Notes: generated from the sequence alone by a model not told the origin. 64,000 nt of DNA from Ovis canadensis (GCF_042477335.2 NC_091255.1:16966501-17030500), one strand, 5' to 3'. Counted from the stretch's first letter, positions 11,793 to 25,095 are shown. Program-made: numbers and translations.

Positions 11793-13688
11793 AACCAAAC
11801 TTGGCTTGCCTCTGCTTCCTCACTCTAAAGGCTTCATGGGCTTGGGTGTGGGGATGGTGTTTAAGCCTGGAGAGGCCACCAGGAAGGGGTGGGGCCGCCA
11901 GGGCCTCCCGTGAAGTGTGCAATCAGGCGCTTCTGGGAAGCGCACCTCTGTCTCGGGCTGTCTGATGAGGGCAGGCCGCCCAGTGGCTCTCTCCTCCCTT
12001 CGCTGTTTGCTCTTTGCCCCCAGTCTGGCCTGTCCATGTGAAATAGGGCCTAGGACAAAGCCTAACCTAGGACGGCAGAGGACGGTCCAAAGTTACCTTG
12101 GTTTGACCCGAATGTGCCTGGTGCAAAGGATAGAGCTTTCCAGACCTTTGGAATCTGGATATCTCCATTTTAGTCCTGGCCTCTGGTCAGACCTCCCACA
12201 TGACCTGGGGCCTCAGGTTGCCGCTCTGTGAAATGGCCAAACAGTCCTCCTTCCTGGGGAGCAAGCACATGCCCGGGGAAAAAACATCAACAGATGTTTA
12301 TAACTCCATCACTGATGTCGCAGCTGAAACAGCTGACAAAGCAAAGCTGGAAGGGGTTCCAGATACACCCCCTTGGGGCCTCTTCCTCCCGCTGCCCACC
12401 GCCTGTTCTGCACCCCAACTGAGCGGGCCAACCTCCAGCCTCAGGGCAGGCCCCAGGCCTCTTCCCAGGCGGTGAATTTCCTCTGGCGCTCTGAGGCTCC
12501 CCCAGGAGGATGCATGAGACCGCAGCAGGAAATGAGGAACATATTTTTAAATCAGAAGGGGAAGCGATGTCTTTGTGTCAGATAAGTGGCCTGGATCCAG
12601 GGCTGAGACAGTGGCCCCTTTCCCCTCGCAGACAGCAGGTGCTCTTCTCGATGTGGTTATGGCAACAAAATAAATGACGGATAATTGCTTTTGTGACAAC
12701 TTGCCAATTAAATTAGACTCAGCAGAATAACATAATGACAATTTGTTATGCTCCGGTGGGCACTAACATACCAATCATAATTAAATGCTATGACTGAAAT
12801 AGAATACCGCTCGACACAGGAATATATAACCCCAATTCCCTCTCTGTGAAACATTATACGTTGAGGCTTGATTTTAATTTCGGGAAGATAATGGCATTAG
12901 TGCGTATCCAAGTGGGTTTGTGGAGAGGCTTGCGGTGAGGGGAGATAGGCCTGGCTGGGAAGACTGGACCTGTGAGGAGATGCCTTGGGGGCTGCACTCC
13001 AAGGTCAAGGGGAAGAACGGAGGGGCCCCTGGTTCTGCAAACAGTGCTTTGTGGTCTGGGGCCATACCTGGTCGCATCAGCCCAGCTGGCGAGGCCCCAG
13101 TGATGACTCTGCTGCAACAGAAACTAAGCTGCAGCACCTCCAAACCCCACTCTAGAATGTTCCAGGGGCAGATCCTTGAAAGAGAAGCTGAAGCTCACAT
13201 TTCGTGATTAAGGGGCACTGAAGGTGTGCCCGGCCTGGATCCAGTACTCTTCACTCATAAGGCATTTTCTCCTGCACAACCCTTAACTAACATGAGGAGC
13301 CAGCCTCAGAGAAGAGGGATTTACTGACAATCACAGTTTGTCCTTCCAAACCCAGATTGTCTGCCTTCAAAGCCTCCTCCCCCGTGCTTCCACCGAACTG
13401 TCCTCTCCACGCACTTGCAGGCCACACAAGGAAAGTCAGCTCAACAGCCTGAGGGAAGGAAACTCAGGGGAGAAAGGTCAAAGCTGACCGAGGCGAGGTG
13501 GACTATCTGCCCCGCCCACCCAGGCTGTCATGTACAGCCCCTCCCTCCTGGTCACAGCTGATTGGGCCCGGAGTGGCAGCTGATTCAGCCAATCACATTC
13601 TCCCTCGGGGACCTTCAAAACGGAGCTACTTCAGGGCCATGAAACGGTCATACACGCACACATCTATCTCATTCACTCTGAGCACTGT
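11793..13688. other. Unique stretch with an AT-rich candidate enhancer
   Basis: About 1.9 kb with no SINE. 12540-12920 is AT-rich, repeat-free and packed with homeodomain- and SOX-like cores (see findings). No protein-coding signal recognised. Confidence 0.5.
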
Positions 13689-13689
13689 A

Positions 13690-14010
13690 ACAAAATATAA
13701 ACCGGTGGTTTATGAACAACAAAAACCTATTTCTCACAGTTCTGGAGGCTGGGAAGTCCAAGATCAAGGTGCCAGTAGATTTGGAGTCTGGTGAGACCCA
13801 CTTCCTGGTTCATTGCTATCTTCTGCCTCATGGGGCAGAAGGGGCAAAGGCACGCTCTGGGGTCTCTTTTATGAGGGCACTAATCCCATCCACGGTGGCC
13901 CCACCCTCATGACCTAGTCACCTCTCAAAGTTCCTGACTCCAAATAGCATCACTTTGGGGGTTAGGATTCCAACAGATGACTTCTGGGGGACACAAATTT
14001 TCAGTCTATA
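13690..14010 (-). mobile_element. MaLR (MLT1-type) LTR, antisense
   Basis: TTCTCACAGTTCTGGAGGCT, AAGATCAAGGTGCC and the terminal GGGGGACACAAATTTTCAGT match the antisense MLT1-like consensus. Confidence 0.65.
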
Positions 14011-14082
14011 CAACACTGATTTTAATAAGAGCTTATTTATATTATAATATACATACAGTACATGCAGCACTTAAAGGTTACA

Positions 14083-14804
14083 GTTCAGCTCAGTTCAGTC
14101 ACTCAGTCCTGTCCAACTCCGCGATCCCATGAATCCGCAGCACACCAGGCCTCCCTGTCCATCACCAACTCCCGGAGTTCACTCAGACTCACGTCCATCC
14201 AGTCAGTGATGCCATCCAGCCATCTCATCCTCTGTCGTCCCCTTCTTCTCCTGCCCCCAATCCCTCCCAGCATCAGAGTCTTTTCCAATGAGTCAACTCT
14301 TCACATGAGGTGTACAAAGTACTGGAGTTTCAGCTTCAGCATCATTCCCTCCAAAGAAACCCCAGGGCTGATCTCCTCCAGAATGGACTGGTTGGATCTC
14401 CTTGCAGTCCAAGGGACCCTCAATAGTCTTTTCCAACACCACAGTTCAAAAGCATCAATTCTTCGGCGCTCAGCCTTCTTCACAGTCCAACTCTCACATC
14501 CATACATGACCACAGGAAAAACCATAGCCTTGACTAGACAGACCTTAGTTGGCAAAGTAATGTCTCTGCTTTTGAATATACTATCTAGGTTGGTCATAAC
14601 TTTTCTTCCAAGGAGTGTCTTTTAATTTCATGGCTGCAATCACCATCTGCAGTGATTTTGGAGCCCCCAAAAATGAAGTCTGACACTGTTTCCACTGTTT
14701 CCCCATCTATTTCCCATGAAGTGATGGGACCGGATGCCATTATCTTCGTTTTCTGAAAGTTGAGCTTTAAGCCAGCTCTTTCACTCTCCTCTTTCACTTT
14801 CATC
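14083..14804 (-). mobile_element. BovB LINE 3' fragment
   Basis: The minus strand encodes the C-terminal part of the BovB RT ([40 protein letters not shown]) with frameshifts, and ends in the usual BovB 3' tail at 14083. Nine-base repeats AAGGTTACA at 14074-14082 and 14805-14813 flank it. 5'-truncated and dead. Confidence 0.87.
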
Positions 14805-14989
14805 AAGGTTACAAGTCAACTGTCAAATATTTGATCTACACTGGATGTTCTGATAGTAATAAGTATTAATTATGTATTCTAATTTTAATATCCTTATTGC
14901 TTTATTAACCCCAAACCATTCTGTAAAAGATTGGAGGTGGCTTTTTAAAACCAAATAACAATGATTTTATTTACTTTTTTAAAGGCTGT

Positions 14990-17110
14990 AAGGGAGTCTT
15001 CTAGAGATAAAAAGAGGGTTGCGGTTTCTCCCTTACTTTCTCAAAAATCTTTACTGAGCTTTCTTTTACCACAATCATGTAAAAACAAATTATACAATAC
15101 TGAAAGGCGAAAAATAAAAGTCCACCCCAGTTAAGCCACTCTTCAAGGATGACCACTGACGTCAAGTCAGTGTGAATCCTTTCTTCCCTGGCTGCACTGT
15201 CCTTTGAATGTGAGCGTGCACCTGATGCAGACTACTTACAGATACGGTGATAAGATATTTGGAATTTTCTTCAAATAACCCATGGGTTGAGGAGGCAAGT
15301 GAATGGAATGGAAAAAGAGAGAGAAAGAATAATCAAGAGTTGAAAACTGTTGCAAAAGTATTTGCGGACTAGAGGGGTTCAGTTTTTTTGTGTGCTTGAA
15401 AATTTTTACAATAATAGCTTAAATTTGAAACTATTCTTCTACTTTCTAACTAGTTAAAAAATAGACTCATACTTTATGTAATAATTTTCAGTTTGCTTTT
15501 TCCTGTAACTAACAGCTTGGTGTGGACATTCTCCAAATCTGCACAACATAGATCAGCCCTGTTCTTTCTAGTAGTTTTGCAGTGTATGGATATTCCACAA
15601 TTTATCTGACTTCTCTTACTGTGAAGGTTTTTTTGCAGTGTTTTTCTATAACAAAGCTAAGTGAACCTACTTAGGCATAATCTTGTCTCTCTTGAAGGAA
15701 GATTTCTGTATGATAAATTTTTAAAAGTATCATTTCTGATTCAAAGGGCAAATGTATTTAAATTTAACTGATACTGCCAAATGCTTCTTTAAAAATGTTA
15801 CATCAGCAAAAATCAACAGGTAATACTACATCAAATAGTATTGCACATTTATCTTGTAGAGATAAAAAGATGGTTGAGGTTTGATTTTTATTTTTCGCCT
15901 AAGAGCATATGTGCATCAAAAGAAATGACCAGCAAAGAAAAAAGGCAACCTACAGAATGGGGGGAATATTTTACCAGCCAAGTATCAAATAAGGGGCTAA
16001 TATCCAAAATCTGTAAAGAATTCATAAAATTCAGCAAAACAAAATACAAGTCAAAGCTACAATATCACCTCACATCTGTAAGAATGGCAACATCAAGAAG
16101 ACCAAAAAATAAAAATAAAAAATTGTTGACAAGATGTAGGGAAAAGGGAACCCTCGTACAGTGTTGGTAGGCATGTGAATTCATTTAGCCACCATGGAAA
16201 ACAATATAGAGGTTCCTCAAAAAATCAAAAATAGAACTAACATAAGATCTGGCAATCCCACCTCTGAGTACTTATCCAAAAGAAATGAACATAAGTTATT
16301 GAAGACACATAGCACTGCCATGTTTACTGTGGGAGGGGCTGAGTTTTAGCAAGTTTCCGTTTCAACTATGCATGTGTTTTTATCTTGTCCTATATTGCTA
16401 ACACAGAGTACTAGCGATCTGGTTAGCTTGTGCCAATTCTGACAGGGCAAATAGACCTCATTTTGCTTTATGATGCCTTCATTGTTGCTGAGGTTGCTCA
16501 TTTTTATGTGCCATACGATGTCGTCTTCTGTGAATTGCCAGTTTGCAGAGCTTGCTCATTTGTCCACAATATTTCTCTTTCTTACTGATTCGTAGCAGCT
16601 CTTTGTATATGGTAGATGTGAACCATTTGTCTAGCACATGTTTTGAAAACATTTTTTCCATTCTTTAGCTTTTGTTTGTGGTATTTTTCGCCTTACGGAA
16701 GTTGTTAGTCTTCTGTGTAGTCAGAACGGTTGCTCTTTCCCTTTTGTCTGCTGTATTTCATGACATGTTCAAAAAGGCCCTATATTTTCGTTTCTTCTAG
16801 CACTTTAACAGTTTTAAGTTTTATTTTTAGAGTTTTAATTTATGTGGAATTTATTTGGGTTGTGGTACCAGATGGAGAAATAAATTTAAGTTTTCTCTGA
16901 AATTCACAACCTACTCCCAACACTATTTAATAATCCATCTTTTTCTCATTGATGTACAATGCTATCTTTGTCATTTAGTTAATAATGATACAAACACAAG
17001 TTGTTTTTCTGAATTCTGTTGTACTTCCCTGGTCTAATTGCCTATTTATACCTGTATCATGCTGTTTTAATTATTGTTGCCTTATAATACATGTGATAGC
17101 TAGAAGATAT
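14990..17110. mobile_element. Cluster of ancient L1M fragments in both orientations
   Basis: About 15080-15800 is antisense L1M 3' region. 15900-16325 is sense L1 (GGCTAATATCCAAAATCTGT; AGAATGGCAACATCAAG). 16490-17110 is antisense again (TTCCATTCTTTAGCTTTTG). No open frame. Confidence 0.55.
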
Positions 17111-20100
17111 CTCACATTCTGATATTTTAAATTTTATTGACTACCTTCATGCATTTATTCTTCCTGATGAACTTTATTTTCAAGTTGTTAAGAATAAAAA
17201 CGACTATTTGATCTGATTAGTTGCCTCAACTCTGTCGTTGGGAAGGGTGGTCCAAGACACTTGGGGTAAAAGAGAAAAGCAAAACTTATCAGTGGATGCC
17301 CACACATTCCCAGGATGCCAGGGCTGAAATCCAGCTCAGTATCAGTACAAAGAATGATCCTGCCCCACACCCATGTCCTTCTCCACTCAGCCTGCTCTGT
17401 ATCCAACTCTGGCTCTTTTCTATTGGGCTTCAACTCTGATTTCTACTTGCATATGAATTGTGTGTTTCTCTGGCCTTCCAACCAGCTCTTGTTCTGTTGG
17501 CATGTTGTGGTCATTCTATAACCTGCTCCCTCTTGCAGGTGAGTGGTCCCACCTACTGAAGCGGGCCTGCGGGTCAGAACTGGACAATGTCTTCAGTACC
17601 GTAATTACAGACGGAAACAGGAACATTCTATTCTTCCCTGCTTTGACTTCATTTCCATAATGCAGAAATCACAGGGTCATGACACTGGGCTTAGACAAAG
17701 CCATAGAATGATTGGCACATTGAAAAGGTGCTTTGAAATTTTTTAGCATTAATTACAAGTAACATTTTCTCCTTGTGTTCAGCCTTCCTATCCTGTGCTG
17801 AGAATTAGAAAGGAAATATTCTAGAATTATGTTGTCCAAGGTTCCACCATTGGTTCCAGCCTCAGAAAGAGGCTGACTTCAGGGGGCAGTTTATTCTAAT
17901 GAACTAGAAATCTTCACCACATATTAGATTTTCAAGAATGTCGGATAGTCTATGACTAGTGCCAAATCTGCGCTTGTATGACCTTGAGAGTGAGTAATTC
18001 CTTAAATATGGGTCCTCTGTACCTCACTTTCCTCACCCTAGTTTCCTCCCTGGAAGATCCCTGTAGTGGATACTGTAGTCCATTGCCCAGACCCCCTCAG
18101 CACATATCCCTGTGGCGGGGGCTATCAGCTGATAAGGGCTCAAAGCTGGCTCCCTCGCTGGGAATTTCTCTGGCCACAGGAAACTGCCTTGCTCAAAATT
18201 ACATCCCTTCCAGGGCCAAGGACTGGCAGGGCTGTGAAGCCCCAGGTCCTTGTCCCTGAAGCACAGACCCAGCACCAGAGCCTCCATTCCCACCACCAAT
18301 CAAGAAGCAGATGTTTGGTAGATTCTGGTGGTACCACAGCCCGTGCTTTCACGGAAGTCTGCCAGCTTGGAGTGAGAACCAGGGCAGGAAGCGGCTTCAA
18401 TCAGGTGCAGGCAACTCTGCCTCTTGTTCTTTTGTGACCCAGCAAGTTCCCTGGAACTGGAGGAGCTGTGGTAGGAAAAGATGCCACATGGAGTTTCTGG
18501 CAAGCCCCAGGAAGAGAATAATATTATAGACCCCTTTGGTTCTGAAGCAAGACAGGCCATCTGCAAGAAGAACTACAGGCCAACATAAAAGCAGCTCCCA
18601 GATGCTACAGAACCTGGGAGATTAAGTTCTGACCAAGAGACACCAAGTGATCAGACAGGCAACCAGAGCTACCCCTCAAGAGCTTGGTTTCGTCAGATCC
18701 ACCCAGTCACAGGAGCAGGCAGGCCCAATAGTGATCCATCGTAAGATAAAAGTGGTACATTCAGGATCAGCACGAGTGAGCTGCAGGAAGAGGCAACTCA
18801 GATCCCATATTACACACCAGTGTTGCCCCAGCCCCAAACCTATGCCTGCGCAGGGGTCCTGCACGGCCAGCTGACAAAGAAGGAAAAAAACCGAGCCAAG
18901 TTCGCACAAAAATCAGCTCAGTTTCCGTTAGTGTGAACCACAGCTGCTGGTTCTCAGCAAAGGTGGAGAAGAATACACTTGACACCCAGATGTTCCACTG
19001 GGGCATTGCTTGGTGTTATCATACTCAGGTTTAACAATAAATGGCCAAGTACAGCAGTCAAGGCATGAAAACAGCAGGGTAACCAAAACGGCTCAGAATC
19101 CCCGGGAATGAGAGTCTGGGTCATCACCCCAAACAAGCCACTTAGACCAGCAAAGATGCCAGCCAAGGGTAAGAAGGTTGTAGTACAGGTGGTGGAGAGT
19201 GGGCTATTTGCCTATCAGAGTCTGGAGCTCAAATGCAGTAGCAGGGGCTGCCCTTCATTCCACTAGCCCTTTTCTTGTCTGTTTCCCTTAGAAACAATCT
19301 GCAATCCTACAGAAACCATCGGAGATGGGTCAGACTTTCTATGAGAAGCAAGTGAGTCTGAGCAGCTCAAAGGTTAATCTGTCATGGATACTGCCCACCA
19401 CTATTCAGGGCCACCCACCCATTCCCAGCTACCGTATGGACTGCTTGTGGCTCAGAGCTTCATCCCTCAATGGAAATTTCTTTACCCAAAGTACATGCTC
19501 TCCCTGGAATGGCTCTGGCCAGTGACTGGTTGAGGGAGGAGACCAAAGGCCCAGCTTCCTTGCCCCGGAACAACACTGAAGAGCCATCTCATTCACAGAG
19601 CTCCCCAGACAATTAGCTGAGACTCCGAGGCAACCACACTGGTGGGCAGTCCAGCCTTCCTTGCCCCCTTACAGGTATATCTCCTGAAAGTGCTCCTAAC
19701 TAAAATTTTGCTTGCAGCTCTCCATCTCAGAGTCTGCTTCCAGGACACCCAACCTAAGACATCCCCCAAGTTCTGGCTGAGATATTGGGAAACTGAAATG
19801 ATGCTGACTTGGTTCTTTGACACAAGGAACTCCGATAGTTTCACAGCAACCTACTGATCAATAGTTAATCCTTGGATCAATTTTCATGTTAGTTGCTGGC
19901 ATCCTGTCCCCTTTCACTGGGATTCACTGGGATTTCAGGAAATTATCCAGAAAAGGAGAGTGCAGCCTAAGCCATACTTCATTGGTGACTTCCACTCTTG
20001 TGTCTTTCCTCCTTATTTAAAATCATATGATTCAGGAAAAATTTAATGAGTAGTAGTAAAACCTTCATTAAGACAAGGTCAAATCCGGGGACCTCTGTTA

Positions 20101-20616
20101 AGGAGCACAACTAAGCTTGTCCTTCAAAAGGGAAGGGAAGGGAGATTAGCATTTAAGATGTCTGCAGGGGACTCTGCCATACAGGAATATTTTTAGTAAA
20201 TGACAAAGAAAAAGGTAGAATACAGGCTGATTGACTGACTGACAACTCAATTTTTAATCTAGACATCTTTAATAAATTTCTGCAATGCAGGATTATCAAC
20301 CTTATCTCACCTGGATTTCTACCCTTCACAAGGAGATGGCCTTGATTTTAGAGGCCAGAATAAGTAGCTTCTTTATCAAAAGGTTCTCTGTAAACAGCCA
20401 AGTCTGAGCAGCCCTTAGATGGGCCCCAGGAGCTAAGTCTCATCAACTTTTCATGGTAAGAGAGTTTTTCTGACTAGCAACACATAAAGCCTTCTTGGAT
20501 TTAAATGCAAGCAAAATGCAAACGCCAGCTTCACCTGGATAGGTAATGCTATTCTAGGAAGTTAAAATCACATTGGCAAGTTTCCTGGGTCAGCAGAGTG
20601 CAAAGCTGTTTCCACC
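17111..20616. other. 3.5-kb gene-free stretch lacking Bov SINEs
   Basis: No Bov SINE or BovB was seen. The end at about 19500-19765 (AGAGTCTGCTTCCAGGACAC) looks like the terminus of an old ERV-type LTR, so part of 17.9-19.8 kb may be a decayed retrovirus-like element. No reading frame is convincing. Confidence 0.4.
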
Positions 20617-20792
20617 CAGGATCTCTTTTGACTCTTTCAACCCTTTGAAGCAGATACAGTGCTGCTATTATTCCCATTTTTCAGATGAGCACATTGAGGC
20701 TCTGGGAAATAAAGTAACTTGCCCACAATTACAAAATGTTGTGTTGGAGCTGAAATCCCAATGCAGTCTGTCCAAGGTAGAGCCATCTTTTT
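20617..20792 (-). repeat. MIR SINE
   Basis: CCCATTTTTCAGATGAGCAC followed by TTGCCCACAATTAC is the complement of the MIR core. Confidence 0.75.
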
Positions 20793-21326
20793 AACTATGA
20801 TGCAATACTCTGATATCCTATGGGTTTTTAGCAATGACATATAAATGTCATAGCATCATAACCACTTACGTTTTTTAACACTTACATATCAAATATAACA
20901 GTATATTTTCTATGACAATTTAAAAATGTGAAGCGGTATAACCCTTTTATTTGCAGGACAGGGGTGTGGTATATGGTCGGTTATCTATTTTCCAGATTTT
21001 TCAGTCAACTTGTCTATAAGTATTTTTACTTCCAAATTAATGAAAATTCAAATTATATTTTTTAAGTCACAAATAAGAGCCAAAGGGAAGTTCTACGTTT
21101 GACATTCATTTTTGAAGACAAACTTACTGAGAATAGATCAATGTCTTTTCTAGGTTTTCTGATACCAAGCTAAGTGAGATTTCCATATTGAATTCTGCTG
21201 CCCAGAATTTCTTCTTTTTGGGGGGCAACATGGGTTGAGGGTGGAATGGGATAGGAGAACAGTGGATAGACAGCTGGCATATTTGTCCTATAACAACTTC
21301 TCTTTTTTCTGCACAAAGAGTTTTTT

Positions 21327-21654
21327 GCAGCCAAGAAATTAAAAAACGCTTACTCCTTGGAAGGAAAGTTATGACCAACCTAGATAGCATATTCAAAAGC
21401 AGAGACATTACTTTGCCAACAAAGGTCCGTCTAGTCAAGGCTATGGTTTTTCCAGTGGTCATGTATGGATGTGAGAGTTGGACTGTGAAGAAAGCTGAGC
21501 GCCGAAGAATTGATGCTTTTGAAGTGTGGTGTTGGAGAAGACTCTTGAGAGTTCCTTGGACTGCAAGGAGATCCAACCAGTCCATCCTAAAGGAGATCAG
21601 TCCGGGGTGTTCATTGGAAGGAATGATGCATGAACTGAACTGAACTGAACTGAA
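21327..21654 (+). mobile_element. BovB LINE 3' fragment with internal deletion
   Basis: Plus-strand frame with [20 protein letters not shown] and [20 protein letters not shown]. The sequence then jumps from GGAAGGAATGATG straight to a TGAACTGAACTGAACTGAA tail, so roughly the last few hundred bases before the tail are lost. Confidence 0.85.
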
Positions 21655-21973
21655 TTCAGGCAAAATTATTTAAGTCAATAAATCTTTAAGAATTTCACAT
21701 GTTCTGATTCTTTGAACTGCCAGTCACCTTAGTTCCTCCAAAGTCATAATCTTCAGAAAAAGAAGAACTTCTTTTAGAAAGAAGTTCTGCTCAGCCCACA
21801 GCTGTCTTGTCAATCAGTTCACAGGTCTTTTAGTTGAGCTTCTTTGCTTTCCAGTGGGATACAGCACACTTCAAAATCCCCCACCTGGAATCTCCAGCAT
21901 CCAAGCTCCTCAAGCAGTTTACTTTATCAGGAGATAGATCCGCCTGGTTCTGAATTTGACGCCCTCTAGAAAT

Positions 21974-22187
21974 GCGTGTGTGTGCACTCAGCTGCCCAGT
22001 CGTGTCTAACTCTTTGCGACCCCTGCTAGGCTCCTCTGTCCATGGAATTTTCCAAGCAAGAAGACTAGAGTGGGTTGCCATTTCCTGCTCCAGAGCCTCT
22101 TCCTGACCCAGGAATGCAGCCCACGTCTGTTGTGTCTCCTGCTTTGACAGGCAGACTCTTTACCACTGAGCCACTTGCGAAGCCCCT
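21974..22187 (-). mobile_element. Bov-tA SINE
   Basis: Antisense, from CAGTCGTGTCTAACTCTTTG to the head complement TTTACCACTGAGCCACTTGC; diverged. Confidence 0.82.
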
Positions 22188-22280
22188 AAAAATGTATTAA
22201 GTTCAAATCACATTCACTCCTAAGCCGTCACGCCCTAGAACAGTACTGATCATTGGGTTGTGCCAATACCTAAGATAAAG

Positions 22281-22404
22281 ACGTCGCAACCCACTCCAGT
22301 GTTCTTGCCTGGAGAATCCCAGGGACGGGGGAGCCTGGTGGGCTGCCGTCTATGGGGTCGCACAGAGTCGGACACGACCGAAGCGACTTAGCAGCAGCAG
22401 CAGC
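22281..22404 (+). mobile_element. Bov-A unit with AGC microsatellite tail
   Basis: BovA unit ending CGACTTAGCAGCAGCAGCAG. Nine-base repeats AAGATAAAG flank it (22272-22280; 22405-22413). Confidence 0.82.
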
Positions 22405-22413
22405 AAGATAAAG

Positions 22414-23232
22414 AAAGTTGCACTGTTAGGTTTTTCATAGTTTACTTGGCAGCTCTGTCTTCTTGTTCTTTCCCATGGATCTAACAGGTAGTTCTATGAA
22501 TAAAGGGGCTCACACAGTTACTCTATGAGGCGTTTCCAATGACGTAGGTTTATAGAACAACTTCTATTTCATCGTTGTCTGTACTCTGAAGGTATCTTAA
22601 AGCTTATCTTTTATTTACTTAAATGTAACAAGGAAGAAAATTCATTTATTTTCAGTAGTCTGATGGTTTCAAGATCCAAGATCTTTATAGATCTGTTTCT
22701 GCTGCCTGTTTTTGCTGGTTCTCACTCATGGAGTTGGGTTTCCTTGTGTCCCTGGTTCTCATCAACCACAGTCGAGTATTTTTAAAATGATTTATAGGAA
22801 TAATATGTGGCCCCGTGTCCAGAGATCTGCTTCTGTAATGTGGAGCCATTCCAGTCTGGACTCACCTTAAGCACATTCGAGGCTGCGATTTCCTGGACCT
22901 GGACAATCTGGGTAATTGGAACCTGGGTTGTAAATCTGCCTGAAGGCTGCTCCACCCTGAGATCACCTCTCCCGAGCAGGTAGCCCTGGGGGTCCCCACC
23001 TGCCGCAGAGAGGGCTGCCTTCTGGCTTCCATCGCTCTCTCTCCCGGGAGCTACAGGAGTGTAAGCATCAGGAACCCTCAGGGCCAAGCTGTCTCTGCTT
23101 ATTCACCTCTCCTGTTCCTGGTCTACCAATGACCTCTCTGGTTCTTATTCTTCCATCTCTGTTGACCTAGTCATTCTTAGTCTCCTGTCAGGCATTTAAT
23201 TCTATTTAAGAAAATTTCAAGCAATGTTTTAG
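22414..23232. other. Unique intergenic stretch
   Basis: Nothing recognised; no repeat and no exon candidate. Confidence 0.45.
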
Positions 23233-23234
23233 GC

Positions 23235-23441
23235 AGTATTTTGGGGCTTCACTGAGTCTTCGTTGCAGTGCAAGGGCTATCTCTGTGTGGCACGGGCTCC
23301 AGAACGCGCAGGCTCAGTGGCCGTGGCACACGGGCTCAGTTGCCCCAGGCGCGTGGGATCTTAGTTCCCACACCAGGGATCGAACCCACACCCCCCGCAT
23401 GGAAGGCAGAGTCTTAACCACTGGACCGTGAGGGAAGTCCT
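23235..23441 (-). mobile_element. CHR-2 type SINE
   Basis: Complement of CHR-2 with CACCAGGGATCGAACCCACA and CACTGGACCGTGAGGGAAGT. Confidence 0.85.
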
Positions 23442-23714
23442 ATGCAGCGTTTATGGTTTCTCCAGTGGGAGAATTGAGCCAAATAGTTTCACCCACCATT
23501 GCTAGGGAGTCTCTCCACCTACGAGCTTTTCAAGAAATAACAAACTTGAACCAAATTTGAGGCCTTACTAATACCAGACATTTGATTTATGTGTCTTAAA
23601 ACTTTCTTTTTCAGCAAACACATCTTGAATTGCGCTCACTGAGGTCTGCTGTCCACAGAGCGCTGGTGTAGGGTCCTCAAAGGAAGGGGGGCAGTGGGTC
23701 TGGAGGTGGGAGGG

Positions 23715-23920
23715 AAGTTGGTTAGAGCCGCCTACAGCATCAGGCCCTGCCAGCGAGCAGCTGTGTAACCTTGGCTGGTTTCCTCATCTGGAAAATGAGA
23801 AGAAGAATGCCCGTCTCACAATGTTGTCATAGGGATTAAATGAGATTAAATAATACATGCAAAGCCTTTGGCACAGTGTTAAGTGTCCGATAAACATGAT
23901 TATTATTATTATCCCTGAGA
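23715..23920 (+). repeat. MIR SINE
   Basis: AGCTGTGTAACCTTGGCTGG, TTTCCTCATCTGGAAAATGA and GGATTAAATGAGATTAAATA are in the MIR order. Confidence 0.8.
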
Positions 23921-23999
23921 TGCTAATGTGCTCAGACACATGCACACACATGCTCACCAGACTGCCTGCTTTTCTCCACACGTGCCCACAGACTGAGTT

Positions 24000-24660
24000 G
24001 AGAACCACTGCCTTGGTTAAGGATGATTTGAATAAATCAGTCAATTCCAATGGTCTGGTCGCTAAGGACATCATTCCGAAGGCCTTAAAGGCAGGCTGCT
24101 TGGATTTTATCTCCCCTTAACTCATTCTGCGGCCCACAAATCAAAAGTATGACCATAACTCAGATGGAGAAAGGACCTGGGGATCTCCCCCCAAGAAAAA
24201 GTACCCACCCCCCCCACCCCCATAGCCATGTGGCAAGTTGTGCTGTTGTGATAAAGCTGTTTGGAAATAATCAAAAATTCTCTCAGGAAGCCCAATTATA
24301 CTTTTACATCAAGAATCAAAACGCTGGTGCTGCAGACTTCAGCCCATCATTCACAAACCTTTTATCCTGTAATTAAGCCAGACTTGCTGCTGGGCTAATT
24401 CTTCCCTGAATGCCACCACCCTTTGAGCCAGCCCGTATGTCGGCAGAAGACTTCACTCTGATGATCTATTATACCAATACATCACCGCGGTGAGCTGCCT
24501 CCTTAATGACTTATCCATAACACATCATCGGAGTGAGACACACTCGTAATATACTGCTCAATAAGTCTGCACTAACCAAGGTGGGGAGCCGCCAACCGCG
24601 GCTGAGTTCGTGCCCTTACATGGCCGGCATCAGCACATGGGGCCCACGCTGGGCTCTGCT
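24000..24660. other. Repeat-free candidate conserved element
   Basis: No repeat is visible. AT-rich with scattered CpG and cores such as CCTTAATGACTTATCC and TGTAATTAAGCC. Non-coding by inspection (stops in all frames). Confidence 0.4.
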
Positions 24661-24870
24661 CTCCTAAACAAATGTGTATACAGGTGGGAGGGCTTCCAGG
24701 CCAACAGGCTTTTAGAACCTGAAGCACCAAGACCCTAAGAAATTCCTATAAATCCAGACCAGAAAAGCCTCTCAGTGGGTAGTGGTGCCTACCCTCCTAA
24801 GCCTATCAGATAGGACGGAAGCATTTTCCTTAAGCTCTTACTTAGTAGAAGGCCAGGGCTATGGCACTGG

Positions 24871-24889
24871 ACACCTCCAGGGGGCGCTG
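24871..24889 (+). promoter_or_regulatory. CTCF-type motif, plus orientation
   Basis: ACACCTCCAGGGGGCGCTG matches the 19-bp CTCF consensus at almost every informative position (CC, CCAGGGGGCGCT). Confidence 0.7.
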
Positions 24890-24949
24890 TTCACACAGCA
24901 GTCTGTGCAAATTGTGCCTGAGTCACCCCACGTGGGCAGCCCCCTCAGT

Positions 24950-25095
24950 GGCCTTGATTAAGAGCAGAGACTCCGGCATCACTGCCTCCTTCGAATCAAG
25001 GTTCTCTGGCTCTAAGGTCTTATACCATGGGGTTGCTGTGAGATTGAACAAGATAACGTGCACCTGTGACCTCGTGAGCACTCGGTGCTCATATC
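24950..25095 (+). repeat. MIR SINE
   Basis: AAGAGCAGAGACTCCGGCAT, then TGTGAGATTGAACAAGATAA; diverged MIR. Confidence 0.55.

Noticed and set aside
11279-11965. 228-codon plus-strand reading frame
   Set aside because: Its middle third is an antisense CHR-2 SINE, so it is a chance frame.
18033-19166. Several overlapping frames of 70-123 codons
   Set aside because: No similarity recognised, frames overlap on both strands, and the stretch may be a decayed retrovirus-like element.
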